Positions 17,243-27,440 of a DNA stretch of 28,452 bases are shown piece after piece. Position 1 is the first letter of the stretch, and each line of letters opens with the position of its first letter. Source of the stretch: Trametopsis cervina (taxonomy: Eukaryota; Basidiomycota; Agaricomycetes; Polyporales; Irpicaceae); NCBI GenBank assembly GCA_022385755.1, contig MU278393.1:2079-30530 (forward strand), read 5' to 3'. A program made the translations under genes and the position numbers. Under the pieces are notes generated by a model. It made no database searches, had not been told where the DNA came from, and saw only the letters and a list, made by a program, of their open reading frames with translations.

Positions 17243-18802
17243 TTAATCCCTGCCCCCTTCCTTTATCCAGGTACCCATATTGCCCTTTTTGACAAGCATG
17301 GTGTGTGGATTCTTCGGAAATCTCAGTGTTTTGTCACACTGCCTTTTATCGGTGAGTATGGTCTTACAAGAGAAGACGAGAGTCTCAGCAGCCTCAACCT
17401 TGGGGGCACTCCAGCTCCAAATTGCCTTGCAAGAAGGACATTGATATGGTAGAAAGTGGCCTCAAGGGCGGGTCACCCTTTCTACCCATGTAAACCGGAC
17501 TGCGCTGAGATTAGGCCGCATCCACACGATTGCTGTATGTCGACCAACAACATAGCATTGGTCCAGCACCTTTTCCAGGTGGCGAGCTGGATCGAGGTTG
17601 CGAAGGATAGTCTGCTCAACATATCCTTCAACAAACGGGTAGGTCGTATGGCTGATCAAGCCCTGTGCCGCAAATGCAAACGCATGATCAATATTAAGCC
17701 TGCAAGCTTGTGTTTGAGATTTATCAAGTGAAGATGAGATGAAGTGCTCACAAGTTGATTTGACCTTTCAACTGGTCAAAGGACTCTTGATGAAGAACCG
17801 TCCCACCACAAGCCAACAAGAAGAATGACTTCTTGGTGGCTGTGAGTGGCTGAATCAAATGTGATAGGAGCAATTCAAAAAACTAGAGTACCTTGTCAGT
17901 ACTTACTAAGAGAAGTTATTCTTACTCACTTCATCAATCGTGCAGGCACCGTCAGGCATGTAAATGATATCCCCCCGATCTTCATCTGCATGCGCACACA
18001 AAAACAGGATCAAGTGCTCGTATCTGGACCACGAGACTTGAGTGGCAGGTTTGCAGCAACAGTAAGAAATAACTCACTGAGCAATTTGTTTGGCAAGTTT
18101 TTTTAGACGGGATTGCTGTTGGTCAATGCTTCTGGCTTTGGTAAAGTCAAGCGGGTGCGCCAGGTACTTGAGACGGTCCTTGTCCTTGAATGGTGCATAC
18201 CACGGCCAAAGTCGTTCAGAGAGAAGATGACCAGGTCCACCTCGAGGGTCCAGAGGCGGAATATGGAGATCTAATATGAAGATGGAGGGGAGGCAAAACC
18301 TTGGAGTTAGCGGCACGTAATTGTCGTGCTGAACTATTAGGCCATCGGGGAATACAGGGGCGCCATCTTCGTAGTATAGGCCCTACAAATATAAGAGATG
18401 AGAAATATCATAAGAGAGCAGGACATCTAAAACTTACTAGGTATGACTTGCCCTTTCGGTCACCTTGCTTGTCGCACTCGGGACAACGAAAGATGGCCAG
18501 CCCCAGCACGCCAGGTGGCACGGTCTTTAATTGGGGCGCGCAGCCATTACACAATGTTCTTCCGCAGGTACATTCAATTAGGTCGCCGCCATTTAAACAG
18601 ACACAGCACCACTGTCGCAAACAGTCAGTACGTCTCATAAACCAAACACCTCTGTACGCACCGGGTCCGCCTCTGCAATGCCAGCAGGTTCCCACTGGGC
18701 TCCGACCGGTTCTGCAACAGGTACTGATTCCACGCTACCCAGAGGTTGACGAGGTGCCTTCCCGCCGACAGCTTTCTTCGCGCTATGTTTTGTACGGGCC
18801 AT
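17243..18802 (-). CDS. Histone-H3-tail mimic with PHD-like finger and caspase-like segment
   Basis: Exons (minus): 18802-18662, 18611-18438, 18382-18078, 18023-17930, 17882-17752, 17699-17462. Introns are 50, 55, 54, 47 and 52 bp with GT..AG borders, several with CTGAC branch sites, and all phases fit. The 360-residue product starts MARTKHSAKKAVGGKAPR. After Met this matches histone H3 residues 1-17 at 12 positions, including K4, K9, K14 and R17, with S10 to A and T11 to V. Residues 49-93 hold eight cysteines (C49, C52, C61, C63, C68, C71, C90, C93) in a PHD-like spacing, with Cys at the usual His position. Residues 208-282 have the pattern ILFLCAH(218)ADEDRGD ... FFLLAC(263)GG, resembling the His/Cys dyad of caspase-fold proteases. 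TGA at 17464-17462 is followed in frame by 72 codons with four spaced cysteines (CPSC, SC, QC) and TAA at 17245-17243. The TGA may be a mutation of Trp. A chromatin-linked role is inferred. Confidence 0.75.
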
Positions 18803-19129
18803 ACGTTGCAGCGTCAGAGCACGGTGTAGTCTTGTTCAGAACGCGTCAACCTTAGAGGCGCTATACTTCTCGGTAGTCGCTGGATCATGTGACTGTGCAT
18901 TCGCGGGAAGTCATCCTCATATTATTTCGTCAGCGTAAGTTCCGCTATTCGTTTATTATCGATAGCGGCTGCTTCCTATAGCAAGGGGTCCTTCCGAGGC
19001 CCCTTGCTAGGACCCAATTTTCTCCAGCTCTTCCAACTCCCAACGCGACCTCCGGTTTGGTTCCGAAGTTCTCATCTCAACTTAGGCATCTGGGGATGCT
19101 GTTCGGGCCTTTGGTAAGTTCATCGCTCG
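18803..19129. promoter_or_regulatory. Intergenic region upstream of the H3-mimic gene
   Basis: It lies between the minus-strand H3-mimic ATG and the first duplicated plus-strand unit, so it may serve both directions. No clear TATA box is seen. It contains the 10-bp hairpin at 18979-19009. Confidence 0.35.
18979..19009. repeat. Hairpin with 10-bp stem TAGCAAGGGG/CCCCTTGCTA
   Basis: TAGCAAGGGG (18979-18988) and CCCCTTGCTA (19000-19009) pair perfectly around an 11-nt loop. It lies in an intergenic stretch between divergent units. The role is unknown. Confidence 0.5.
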
Positions 19130-21500
19130 CCCGTTTTTATGTTTTACTCACGTGCATGGTCATCGACCACAGTCGCGCAACGATTGTGCATGCCGCACAC
19201 GACTCCGTGTTGTGGTACAGCCGCTGTTAAACCGCCTGCACCTTCACTCCTCGCGCCACCGTCGCACATCAAGCCGATGCACGCAGACGAAGTCGTGGTT
19301 GATTAATATCAGATCTTTCTGCACGCAAAAGCAGAGCACGACTCGAGGGACCTGCGACACACTCTTTTGATCCCCTTGGCCCAGGACGTGCCTGCATGCT
19401 CTTATGCAGCGAAGATGTCCCCTAGTAGGAGCACGTAGTGGAAATCAAGTGTTTTGGGGCGAATGTGGATGGGCTGTCGTGTACGTGAGTTATTATATTT
19501 GCCTACTACTTTCCTCAAACGTCGTGACACTCTGCAATCTCACGCAGACTATTCCGCCGCTGACCAGTACAAGCCGACAATAATCCACCCATACCCGCTC
19601 CCGATCCGCGATCCGCACTCCTCTCACTCTCAACCCTGATTCAGAAGACTCTGCATAGCTAGTCGTGTATTCCAATGCCTCGCAACGTGATGATCAAGAA
19701 CGCAACCTCGCGAGCCCAGTGCATCATCTGCGTCACACTGGATCCCGCATAAAATCGAACGGCGCCACAGTGTGCGTGTGGCGTGTGGACAGACAAGAAG
19801 CTGTCAGCAAGTCCCCCGGAGCACACACTGATTAGCTTCCCTGGATTGTCTGTGCGCGCGACGTGGTGTGTGGACTGATGAGGACCCATCCGCGAACATC
19901 TCGAATCTCACACCCCATGGACCACCTCAGTCGCCTTCTCCTCAGTCGGGAACCGCCGATTTCCTCCCAAGACGCCGCAATCCCCTGTGAATGGCTCGGC
20001 CCACGCGTTCCTCTGAGGTTCTCCCGGAGATCCATCCGAGTCCTCGCTCACGGGCTATGAGATACCCGACTTGCGGCCGTGCAGCAACGATCAGCGGAGG
20101 CTCGGAGGACGACACTCAACGAGCACCGTCTCTTCCAGTGCATTGTGCCCTTCGCGCTATAGGTGGGTTGAGCGTGCAGTAATCGCTGTTGCCCTCTACT
20201 CACGTTCGCGCGATCCCACAGCCTGCCATGTGGCTTGTCCAGTCTCCCGCAGGTGTCTCATGGCTTCAGTCCCAGCCACAGCCGCGCGACATGTGATGCG
20301 CCGAGTCCAGACCTCAAGCTATATGCCTCACACGTACGTCCCGCTGCCCATCTGAGTCTGATAGCGTGCCCAGCAAACAAATACTGTCAGCACGCTCACA
20401 GATCATGAACTTGTTGAGTTGTGGCAGAGGACCGCACCCAGTTCACTGTAATCTCAGACCCGTAAGTTGTCCCCCTTCCCCCTAGCATCGATCAATATAC
20501 TTGCATCGTGGTTAATTCGTACTACCTAGGTCAATCGGATGCGCGTGCTCACTATTCAAGGCTTTACCAGTTGAAGTCGTCGCATCCCAAACACAATGTG
20601 TCGTGCACATTCACTCAACACTGAATCGACATACAGCACGGGCTGGCGTTTGGACGACTTGGAGGATGTCCCTCTTTGCCTTGCTCTGCTACAGGATGTG
20701 GGGCCCTCACACTGTACCAAAAAATCGACCTTTGTTGTGTGTGCTGCTTGTGAGTGTTTTCGCCGCATATATCCAACTCAGTGATCATAATTATGTCATT
20801 TGCCTGCCTATTCACCCTTCTGGACCGTTTTTAAAGCCTCCTGGTCTCCCCTGAGGGTATATCCCACCCCGCCGGATAACGTTGGCGACGCAGCGTCCGA
20901 ACCGCCTCCGCGTGCGAAATTCAGCTGAAGTCCGTGCCGCTTTAATTTTGGAACTATGAATCGGACCCTCCACTCAAGTTGTGGCATCCATGACAACCGC
21001 TCTCTCTCGCTCAATTTCTCAAGCTATAGGACTTCCACGGACCCGATCGGTCTCTTGAGGATTCGCTAGAAGGGTGCGCCTCCAAAGATGGTGCAAAGCA
21101 CGGCTGCGATGCTAACATGTACACGTGAGGCGAGTGACGCATTGCGGTACGTCTCAAGCTCTCAGCCTGAGCTCTATTCGTACATTCACGATAGACTCCC
21201 AGGTGTCTCATCACAATCATCCGTGGAGTCGTGTCAAAGATATGGCGAGCGGTACGTGTCTACAGATCACAATTGATGTTCTGCGCTGAATATACCCTCG
21301 TATACCTGTCAGTCTAGTGCGCCGTGGTCGATCTCTAGAGCTTTATACGTCCTCGCTCTTACGTGCCGTTTGGAATTATACTCATGGGCAGAAACTCGCA
21401 CACGGCCACGCTCAACGCCATCCTCGACGATTCTGATCGGGCCTCACGTATCAGAGCCGAGCCCTCGTTTCCAAGTCCGAAGTCGCGATGGACATGCTAC
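19130..21500 (+). repeat. Diverged intron-bearing unit, copy 1
   Basis: Colinear with 24890-27440. Anchors: CTTCGTGTTGTGG-like block near 19204; ATCGAACGGCGCCACAG near 19753; ATCAGCGGAGGC near 20090; TTGAGCGTGC at 20168-20177; CGCATATATCC near 20763; GATAACGTTGGCGACG near 20875. Four GT..AG segments occupy matching places in both copies: 19485-19547, 20163-20221, one starting at 20750, and 21147-21202. An exon at about 20080-20354 reads ISGGSEDDTQRAP, then ends VPLPI and stop, matching ISGGAQDDMRRE and FFLI stop in copy 2. No continuous gene model holds, because stops appear in other exons. I do not recognise the family. It may be a decaying paralogue of copy 2. Confidence 0.55.
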
Positions 21501-22190
21501 GGTAAGCCGAAGACTAACAGCACTGCTCTGTGAAGTGTGGTACACTTCGTTCTTACGGCTGTCGAAGGTATTGTGAGCACAACCGATATGAGATTGTCTG
21601 CGTTCTATTTGTTGCCTATTTAATATAGAGTTGCTGCGTTCTCCAGGCGCATAAACGATGGGCAGTGTTCCATAGATGTCAAAATCCTCGATCCGAACTG
21701 GACTGGACTTAGCGCACACACAGTAGATAGGTCTGTCGATAGTCTGTCGAATCATGGACCGCCAACGAAACATTAGCGAGAGACCTGTAGGTAGCGTATG
21801 CACCTAATGCCATCGCTGATACATTGGGAATGCGAGTGGGGTTTGTCGCTTTCGTTTATGTTAAGCATCGGATTATCTAGATCACTTGTAAACACAGGCT
21901 GACGTCGGCCGTTGGACGATGCAGGGTAATGAATCGTTACCGCCCCTCATCTCCGGAGCATTTGGGAACCGATATACAGACAAACGCGCCCCGAAGATGC
22001 TAGTACAGTCCTTTTTATGCCAATTTTGCACCCTGCCGGATATCGATCTGAAATTCTACTTCCCCTTCTGCTATGGTGACGTCATAAAGAAAGGGATGAA
22101 CGGGGATAAGGAGCTGTAACAGTCGAAACCGAGAGACCTGGGCGATGGTTTCAGCTGCAGCCATGAATTTACCAGAGAACGTCACTTGTT
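21501..22190. other. No gene recognised
   Basis: Short frames only. A 66-codon plus frame (21919-22119) has an ATG but no motif or homologue that I can see. I see no repeat shared with other parts of the window. Confidence 0.3.
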
Positions 22191-23360
22191 GAATTGCTGT
22201 GGAGTCGTCGTGTCAAGTTTCAAGATGGGCGGAGATGTGGTTTGACCAAACAGCACGGCTACGACATAACTCCAGTGCCACGCATTCGCGTAAGTCAGGC
22301 GCTACAAGATAGTGAACTGCGCGGGTCGGCACAAATGGAGACTCGCCTCTGCAAGTGGGCAGACGGCATGTATCTCTGGAGAGTTCAGGAATTGCGGCGA
22401 GCACAGGCCTTTGGGATGGGATGCATTTGGTGGCGAACGGTCAACAGAGACCAAGGACAGCGGGTTCGCGGCAGACCTGCGGGTTTTCAACGCGTGATTA
22501 TCGTCAAAAAATGCAGGAGGCAATCGGAAGACATGCAAAGTATGCGTCTCAGGGGGTGAGAGCGTGTGTGAGGTCTGAACGGTGGAAGAACACACAAATT
22601 TGACGGCGCACATGCCTCAGGCAAGCTACCGCAGAGGTCAGTGGACGGTGAGTGTCTATACAACACACAATCCGATCGCAACTCACCTGCCGGTTCTGCG
22701 TATTCGCTCTCACTTCCCCGCTAACGATTGCTCAGTCACAGAGCTTCACGGACGGAGCTTGAGATTGTGGGAACAATGTCAGTACACCAACGTGAGACGT
22801 CAACGGTATGTGCTCACCAATCTAACCCCGTATACCGGATCCAATGATGAATGCTGTGGATGTCGTAGATAAACGGATACACACGGCGAATGCGCAGGCA
22901 TCTCGCAAGCTGTCGAGCTGAGGTGACTGATGAGGACATGTTAGACAAGAGGGGTAAACGTAATGCTATGTAGATGTGTGCAGGCACGGGGACGTATTGA
23001 GTGTATCGGCACATGTGGACAGAGAGCGAACGCAGATCACATGAAAATAGCTCAGCGGTGACTACTATTCGTGACGGACACACCACCCATCAGGATCCGG
23101 ATATATCCTCAAGTGAACCTGTCCAGTGCTTCACTCACAATGTGCGAGATTCCAACCTACGTCTGCAGCCTGCGCTGTGCGGGCTGAAAGGTGCGAAATG
23201 GCATGGAATGTCGTGCATGAAGAGACCAATGGTACTTACTGAGCGGATAACATCGTCTTGCGAGATCTCGAGTGAGAGACCTTCCTATCGTTCTCCAGTA
23301 GAACTGAAATCATATCCATTAACTGGCAGCGCAATACCATACGAATCATATTAGAAAACA
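22191..23360 (-). repeat. Minus-strand unit, copy A (core 22565-22690)
   Basis: The core aligns with 24205-24345 at roughly 70% over about 117 bp with one indel. On the minus strand it contains a 61-bp GT..AG segment (22686-22626) with an ACTGACC branch-like site. The first exon-like side shares a GCACATACCGT(T/C)GACG block with copy B. The reading frame is not kept across the exon-like part because of a 1-nt indel, so this is a gene relic or a noncoding transcript unit. Outside the core the alignment is weak and the limits given are approximate. Confidence 0.4.
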
Positions 23361-24200
23361 CAAGCAGCGGGGCAACGGCGTTAGTTGGGAGTCGTGTCGG
23401 AAGTAGGCCGCGTTCAGTTTAAGCCTTGGATCGCGATCATTGGTCATTAAAGAGCGCATCTGTTTAGTGAGCCCGATGATAAGCTGCGAGAATTGATGGA
23501 CAGAAAAAGTATATTAGCTTACTGTATTTTGCCTGAAGGTGATCAAGACAACTATGAGTCGATGTCCTACCGATGGCTGAGTTCGGCGCACCTTGATTCG
23601 CCAATCCGTGAGCAGATACTGGTCTTCCTGGAGCTTCTTCTCTAGTACCCAGAGCCGAAGACGTAGAGCTCATCCTGGGAGCGCAAAGGTATGCAGCAGG
23701 GTAGCGTTCGTGATGTAAAAGCTCCAAGTGTTTTTTTCTACTTCTGGCGCAGAAGGTCACGAGGCGATAGCGGACAGCGAGAATTCTCGGCGGAGACAGG
23801 GAAGCGTTGAAATCGACATCCCCGAGATCGTGTCAGCATGCGTCCCGGCCAGCGCGGGCAAGCAAATTCAGTTCCAGACGTCTCAGCCACTCTGAGTCGT
23901 GAAGCAGCGTGCAGTTAGGGTTTTGTGGGTCGAAGACTTAACAGGAATTAAAAACTCACCTCTGCGAGCTGATACACCACGAGTATCTCCTTGCGGCCCC
24001 AAACCGCCTGTGAGGGTAGACGTTCAAGTTGAGATGTGTTCCTGCGTGCGCGCTGAAAGATAGGCGGAGTGCAGTACCATCGGCAGGGGCAGGGACCGAG
24101 ATTGGGAGCGAATTCAAGGTAAGCGTGCATATTTGCACCGTATTGGATCCGAGTCCGACTGGGAAGGCGTATGAATAGAGGGCATGCATGTTGTGCTACC
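23361..24200. other. No gene recognised
   Basis: Minus-strand frames of 77-126 codons cover 23948-24328 but overlap one another and include the exon-like end of copy B. No domain or motif is visible, and I found no repeat here beyond the copy B boundary. Confidence 0.3.
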
Positions 24201-24640
24201 TCGGTGCCTGAGAGGGAGCGTCCTGTATGAACGGTGGGATGAAGCAGTAAACTTGAAGGCGCACGGACTTTACGCAACCTACAACAGAGCGGAACAAACG
24301 GTGAGTTTTCATACAACACGCAATGCAATCGCCACTCACCTCACATCCCCCACTGACGGTCTCCACGTTACAGACAACGCTTGATACTGCATGCAAGGAG
24401 AACAACGGTGCACACGAACGCGATTCGTCGACGGTATGTGCCTGCGAACTGGATCGTGCACAATGGTTCGGGCGATGAAGATCAATGAGGGACGGTTCAA
24501 GCGTTGGTCAGAAGTCACAGAGATCAAGCTGACACGTCCACTCACCACGCGTCTTAGGATTGATTATGCCCTTGCTGACAGGTGATAAAACTGAGGCGCG
24601 ACAGTGTGAGGTTCAATGGAGGTGAGTGCTTAAGTTGAGA
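24201..24640 (-). repeat. Minus-strand unit, copy B
   Basis: Paralogue of 22565-22900. The minus-strand GT..AG segment at 24339-24279 is also exactly 61 bp. The exon-like part continues as VRAPSSLLLHPTVHTG in an open frame reaching 23948. The product is not recognised. Confidence 0.45.
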
Positions 24641-24889
24641 TCCGGATCAGTTGATGCGTCGGCGAGAGCCGCCGTGTCGGGTTTGATCCACAGAGGTTAT
24701 CGCATCAGAGGATCTGAGAGTCGCATCATACCGGCGGCACCTGCGCACGCGACAGAGTGCGCTTCCCTCTCCTTGCGACTCTCAGCGTACGACGCCTATC
24801 CCAGCCTGTTCACGTTCTTTACCGTCGCACCTAGACTTAGCTCTGGTGTATCCCTAATGAGTTCGTTTACAATGCTTCTTCCATTTGCA

Positions 24890-27440
24890 GGCGGGTTTCT
24901 TTCACTCAAATGAACACCGACCACAGTGTCCTAACGGTACAGTATACTTGCCTGCCTCGACTTCGTGTTGTGGAATCACTGCTCACACCCGCGGCACCAG
25001 GTCATCTGCAACTCCAACACACGCGGTCGGTATCGATTATCCAACATCAAGGACGCCGACGTCGCTCACTCCCAACGCATGCAAAGAAGAACACGCGCGA
25101 GGTGCTGCGACCCTCTTTATTCAACGACCTTCGCCCACGAGCACACTCAGCAGCCGTTTCCCCTTTCCAGCGGGCGGAGATTATACTATGACATCCTACT
25201 AGAGCGCGTGGTGCAACAGCGAAGTAACTGGGTACCGTTTGATGGATGGCTGTTCGCGTAAGTCTCCTCACTTTGTTTGCGCACTGGTGTTTCGACAAAC
25301 GCAACACACTTTCTGACATCGCGCAGTATATCCCCCTTCATATACGTCCAAGCAGATTATGCTCTGCTCGAAACTTTTCCTCGACGTACGATCTGCAAGA
25401 TGCGCCTCGTCAACAGTCTGTCTCTCCTGCGGCGTTTTACTCGGCAGAGGCTGCTCTGGAGACGAGTAGACAGTGAGTTGCGTGCGTGGAGAGATTATCC
25501 CTCCCGCTGGTTCCGGTGTTAGCTGGCGGAGGGTGACACCCGTCTCTGTGGATTCGATGGTACGGCTGCGGCGTGAGGCAAGTATGATAGTGCGATTCAG
25601 GTATCGAATGCACGGCCATGGGCTGACCACGCACTTCGCAGTGAGTCTCGGCCGGTGAGCAGGTCCGTGCACCGCGATCGAACGACGCCACAATGAGGCT
25701 GTGGCGCGAGGAAGCACGAGAAGCCATCAGCCAATCCTTCGTCCCTCGCTCCTCGCACTCGTTGGCTCACCTCAGTCCCCCTCTCGCTGAATGAACGATC
25801 GAATCGAACGACTGCCCCAATCTCGAGCGGTGCCACACCCGTCTATGTCATTGGCGGCCTTCTCAAAGGCCTGCCCTGATCATCGCTCGCGGGCTACTAG
25901 ACGTCAAGGTTGTGGTATCGCAGGCTCGAGCCAGTTGATGACCCCGGGCAGCGAGATCAGCGGTGGCGCACAGGACGACATGCGTCGAGAAACATCGTCC
26001 ACAACGCACCGTGCACATTTCGTCCCAGGTGAATTGAGCGTGCTAATATCCATTCTCACTCCCTGATCACATTCGTTTGATCCCTCAGCCCATCATCCGG
26101 TTTGCTTGGTTTCGTACGGGTGGCCGGCAGCTCCAATCTTAACCACAGCCATGCGACGCGTGATCCGCGCGAGTTCAGAACCAGAGTCTGAGCGTACCTC
26201 ACGTGTGCGTCCCACATTCTTTTTAATATAATCCCCGAATTCGCCCAAACGTCGCTCACACTGCTCGCAGTTGGTGAGTTGATGGCGTGTACCTCAAATA
26301 TGTGAGTCTCTCCTGCTTCATAAACTCCCGCGTCGCTGCTACTTTGCGATTCTCAGTTCAGTCCGCTACGCAGCATATCCGTAATGTTCAAAACAAGACG
26401 TGCAAAGCTACCACATTCCGAATCAGGACGTAGAGGGATTGCCTACATATATTCGGAGGGGCCTACTCGTCCACTCACACTCGACGTCAACCGTCATTAC
26501 ACTGTCGATCCACGATGCGATACGGTCTTGGAAGATACAATATAAGTGAGTACTTTCCCGCATATATCCGGCTCAATAACCACAGCTACGCTGTTCGTCT
26601 ATTCGCCAACCCTCCAGACCTACTATCAACGCTTCTTCGCGACCTCGGGGCAGGACCTCACAGTGCCCGCCAACACAGATTCCGCGGACCATCTTACAGC
26701 CCCAATATCTGCGTTCTCCTCCGAGGACATATCGCGCCGTCCTGGTGACATACTCGGGAATAACATTGTCGACGAAGCGTCTGCTACGCGTCCCAGGGAA
26801 CCTGAGCACGACGCGAACTTCGAAATGGTGCGCCATACGATTGTCTTCTAACGTGGTGTGGCGTGCGGAAGCACGACGACCTACCAGCTAAAGCCTCCCA
26901 GTCCATACACCACGGTCGTCCTCTCATCTTACCTGGCAGGTTTACGATTGCACTGCGGGATCCCACGCGCCGATCCGAGGTGGAAGACCTCCCGGGAGAC
27001 ACCCCGACTACGTCTGTACGATTCGGATATGGAGCATTCACCTCCCTTCACCCTTATTTACCTCACAAGGAATACTTGCTTTCCATCTCTCTGTTGAGCG
27101 CGTTCGTCGTCTCCACCGCGCGCAATACTGCTACCACGACTTCGTATCGTCTATCCGTCCACTTGGACATGCTGGATGACGGTACGTCCTGCCGCGTGCC
27201 TGTGCCGCTTCCTCTACTGACCGTGTATATGCGTCCCCTCTAGCTGTCTTGGATCACAGGAGCGGCGACATCGTTATCCCTCGGCGTGAATTCGCCCTCT
27301 GAGTCGATACAGATTGCTAATTGCGATCCTAGCGATCTGGCATCTTTTTGGTTTACTAGGGCGCACTCTCGCTCATCAGTTCCCAACACGAACGCGATGG
27401 TCGCGGTGTTAACATTTGTTTATTTCGTTCGCAGGTATAA
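24890..27440 (+). repeat. Diverged intron-bearing unit, copy 2
   Basis: Paralogue of 19130-21500 in the same order and strand. Matching GT..AG segments are 25258-25326 (CTGAC branch), 26029-26088 (CTGAT), one starting at 26546, and 27182-27243 (CTGACC). Frames are more open than in copy 1: 25791-26028 spliced to 26089 reads ISGGAQDDMRRE ... SRVRPTFFLI and stops, and 26515-26748 includes FPAYIRLNNHSYAVRL, matching FAAYIQLSDHNYVICL in copy 1. An ATG at 24910 aligns with an ATG at 19158. I cannot build one uninterrupted protein and do not recognise the family. It could be a living fast-evolving gene, with copy 1 as the decayed one. Confidence 0.5.
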
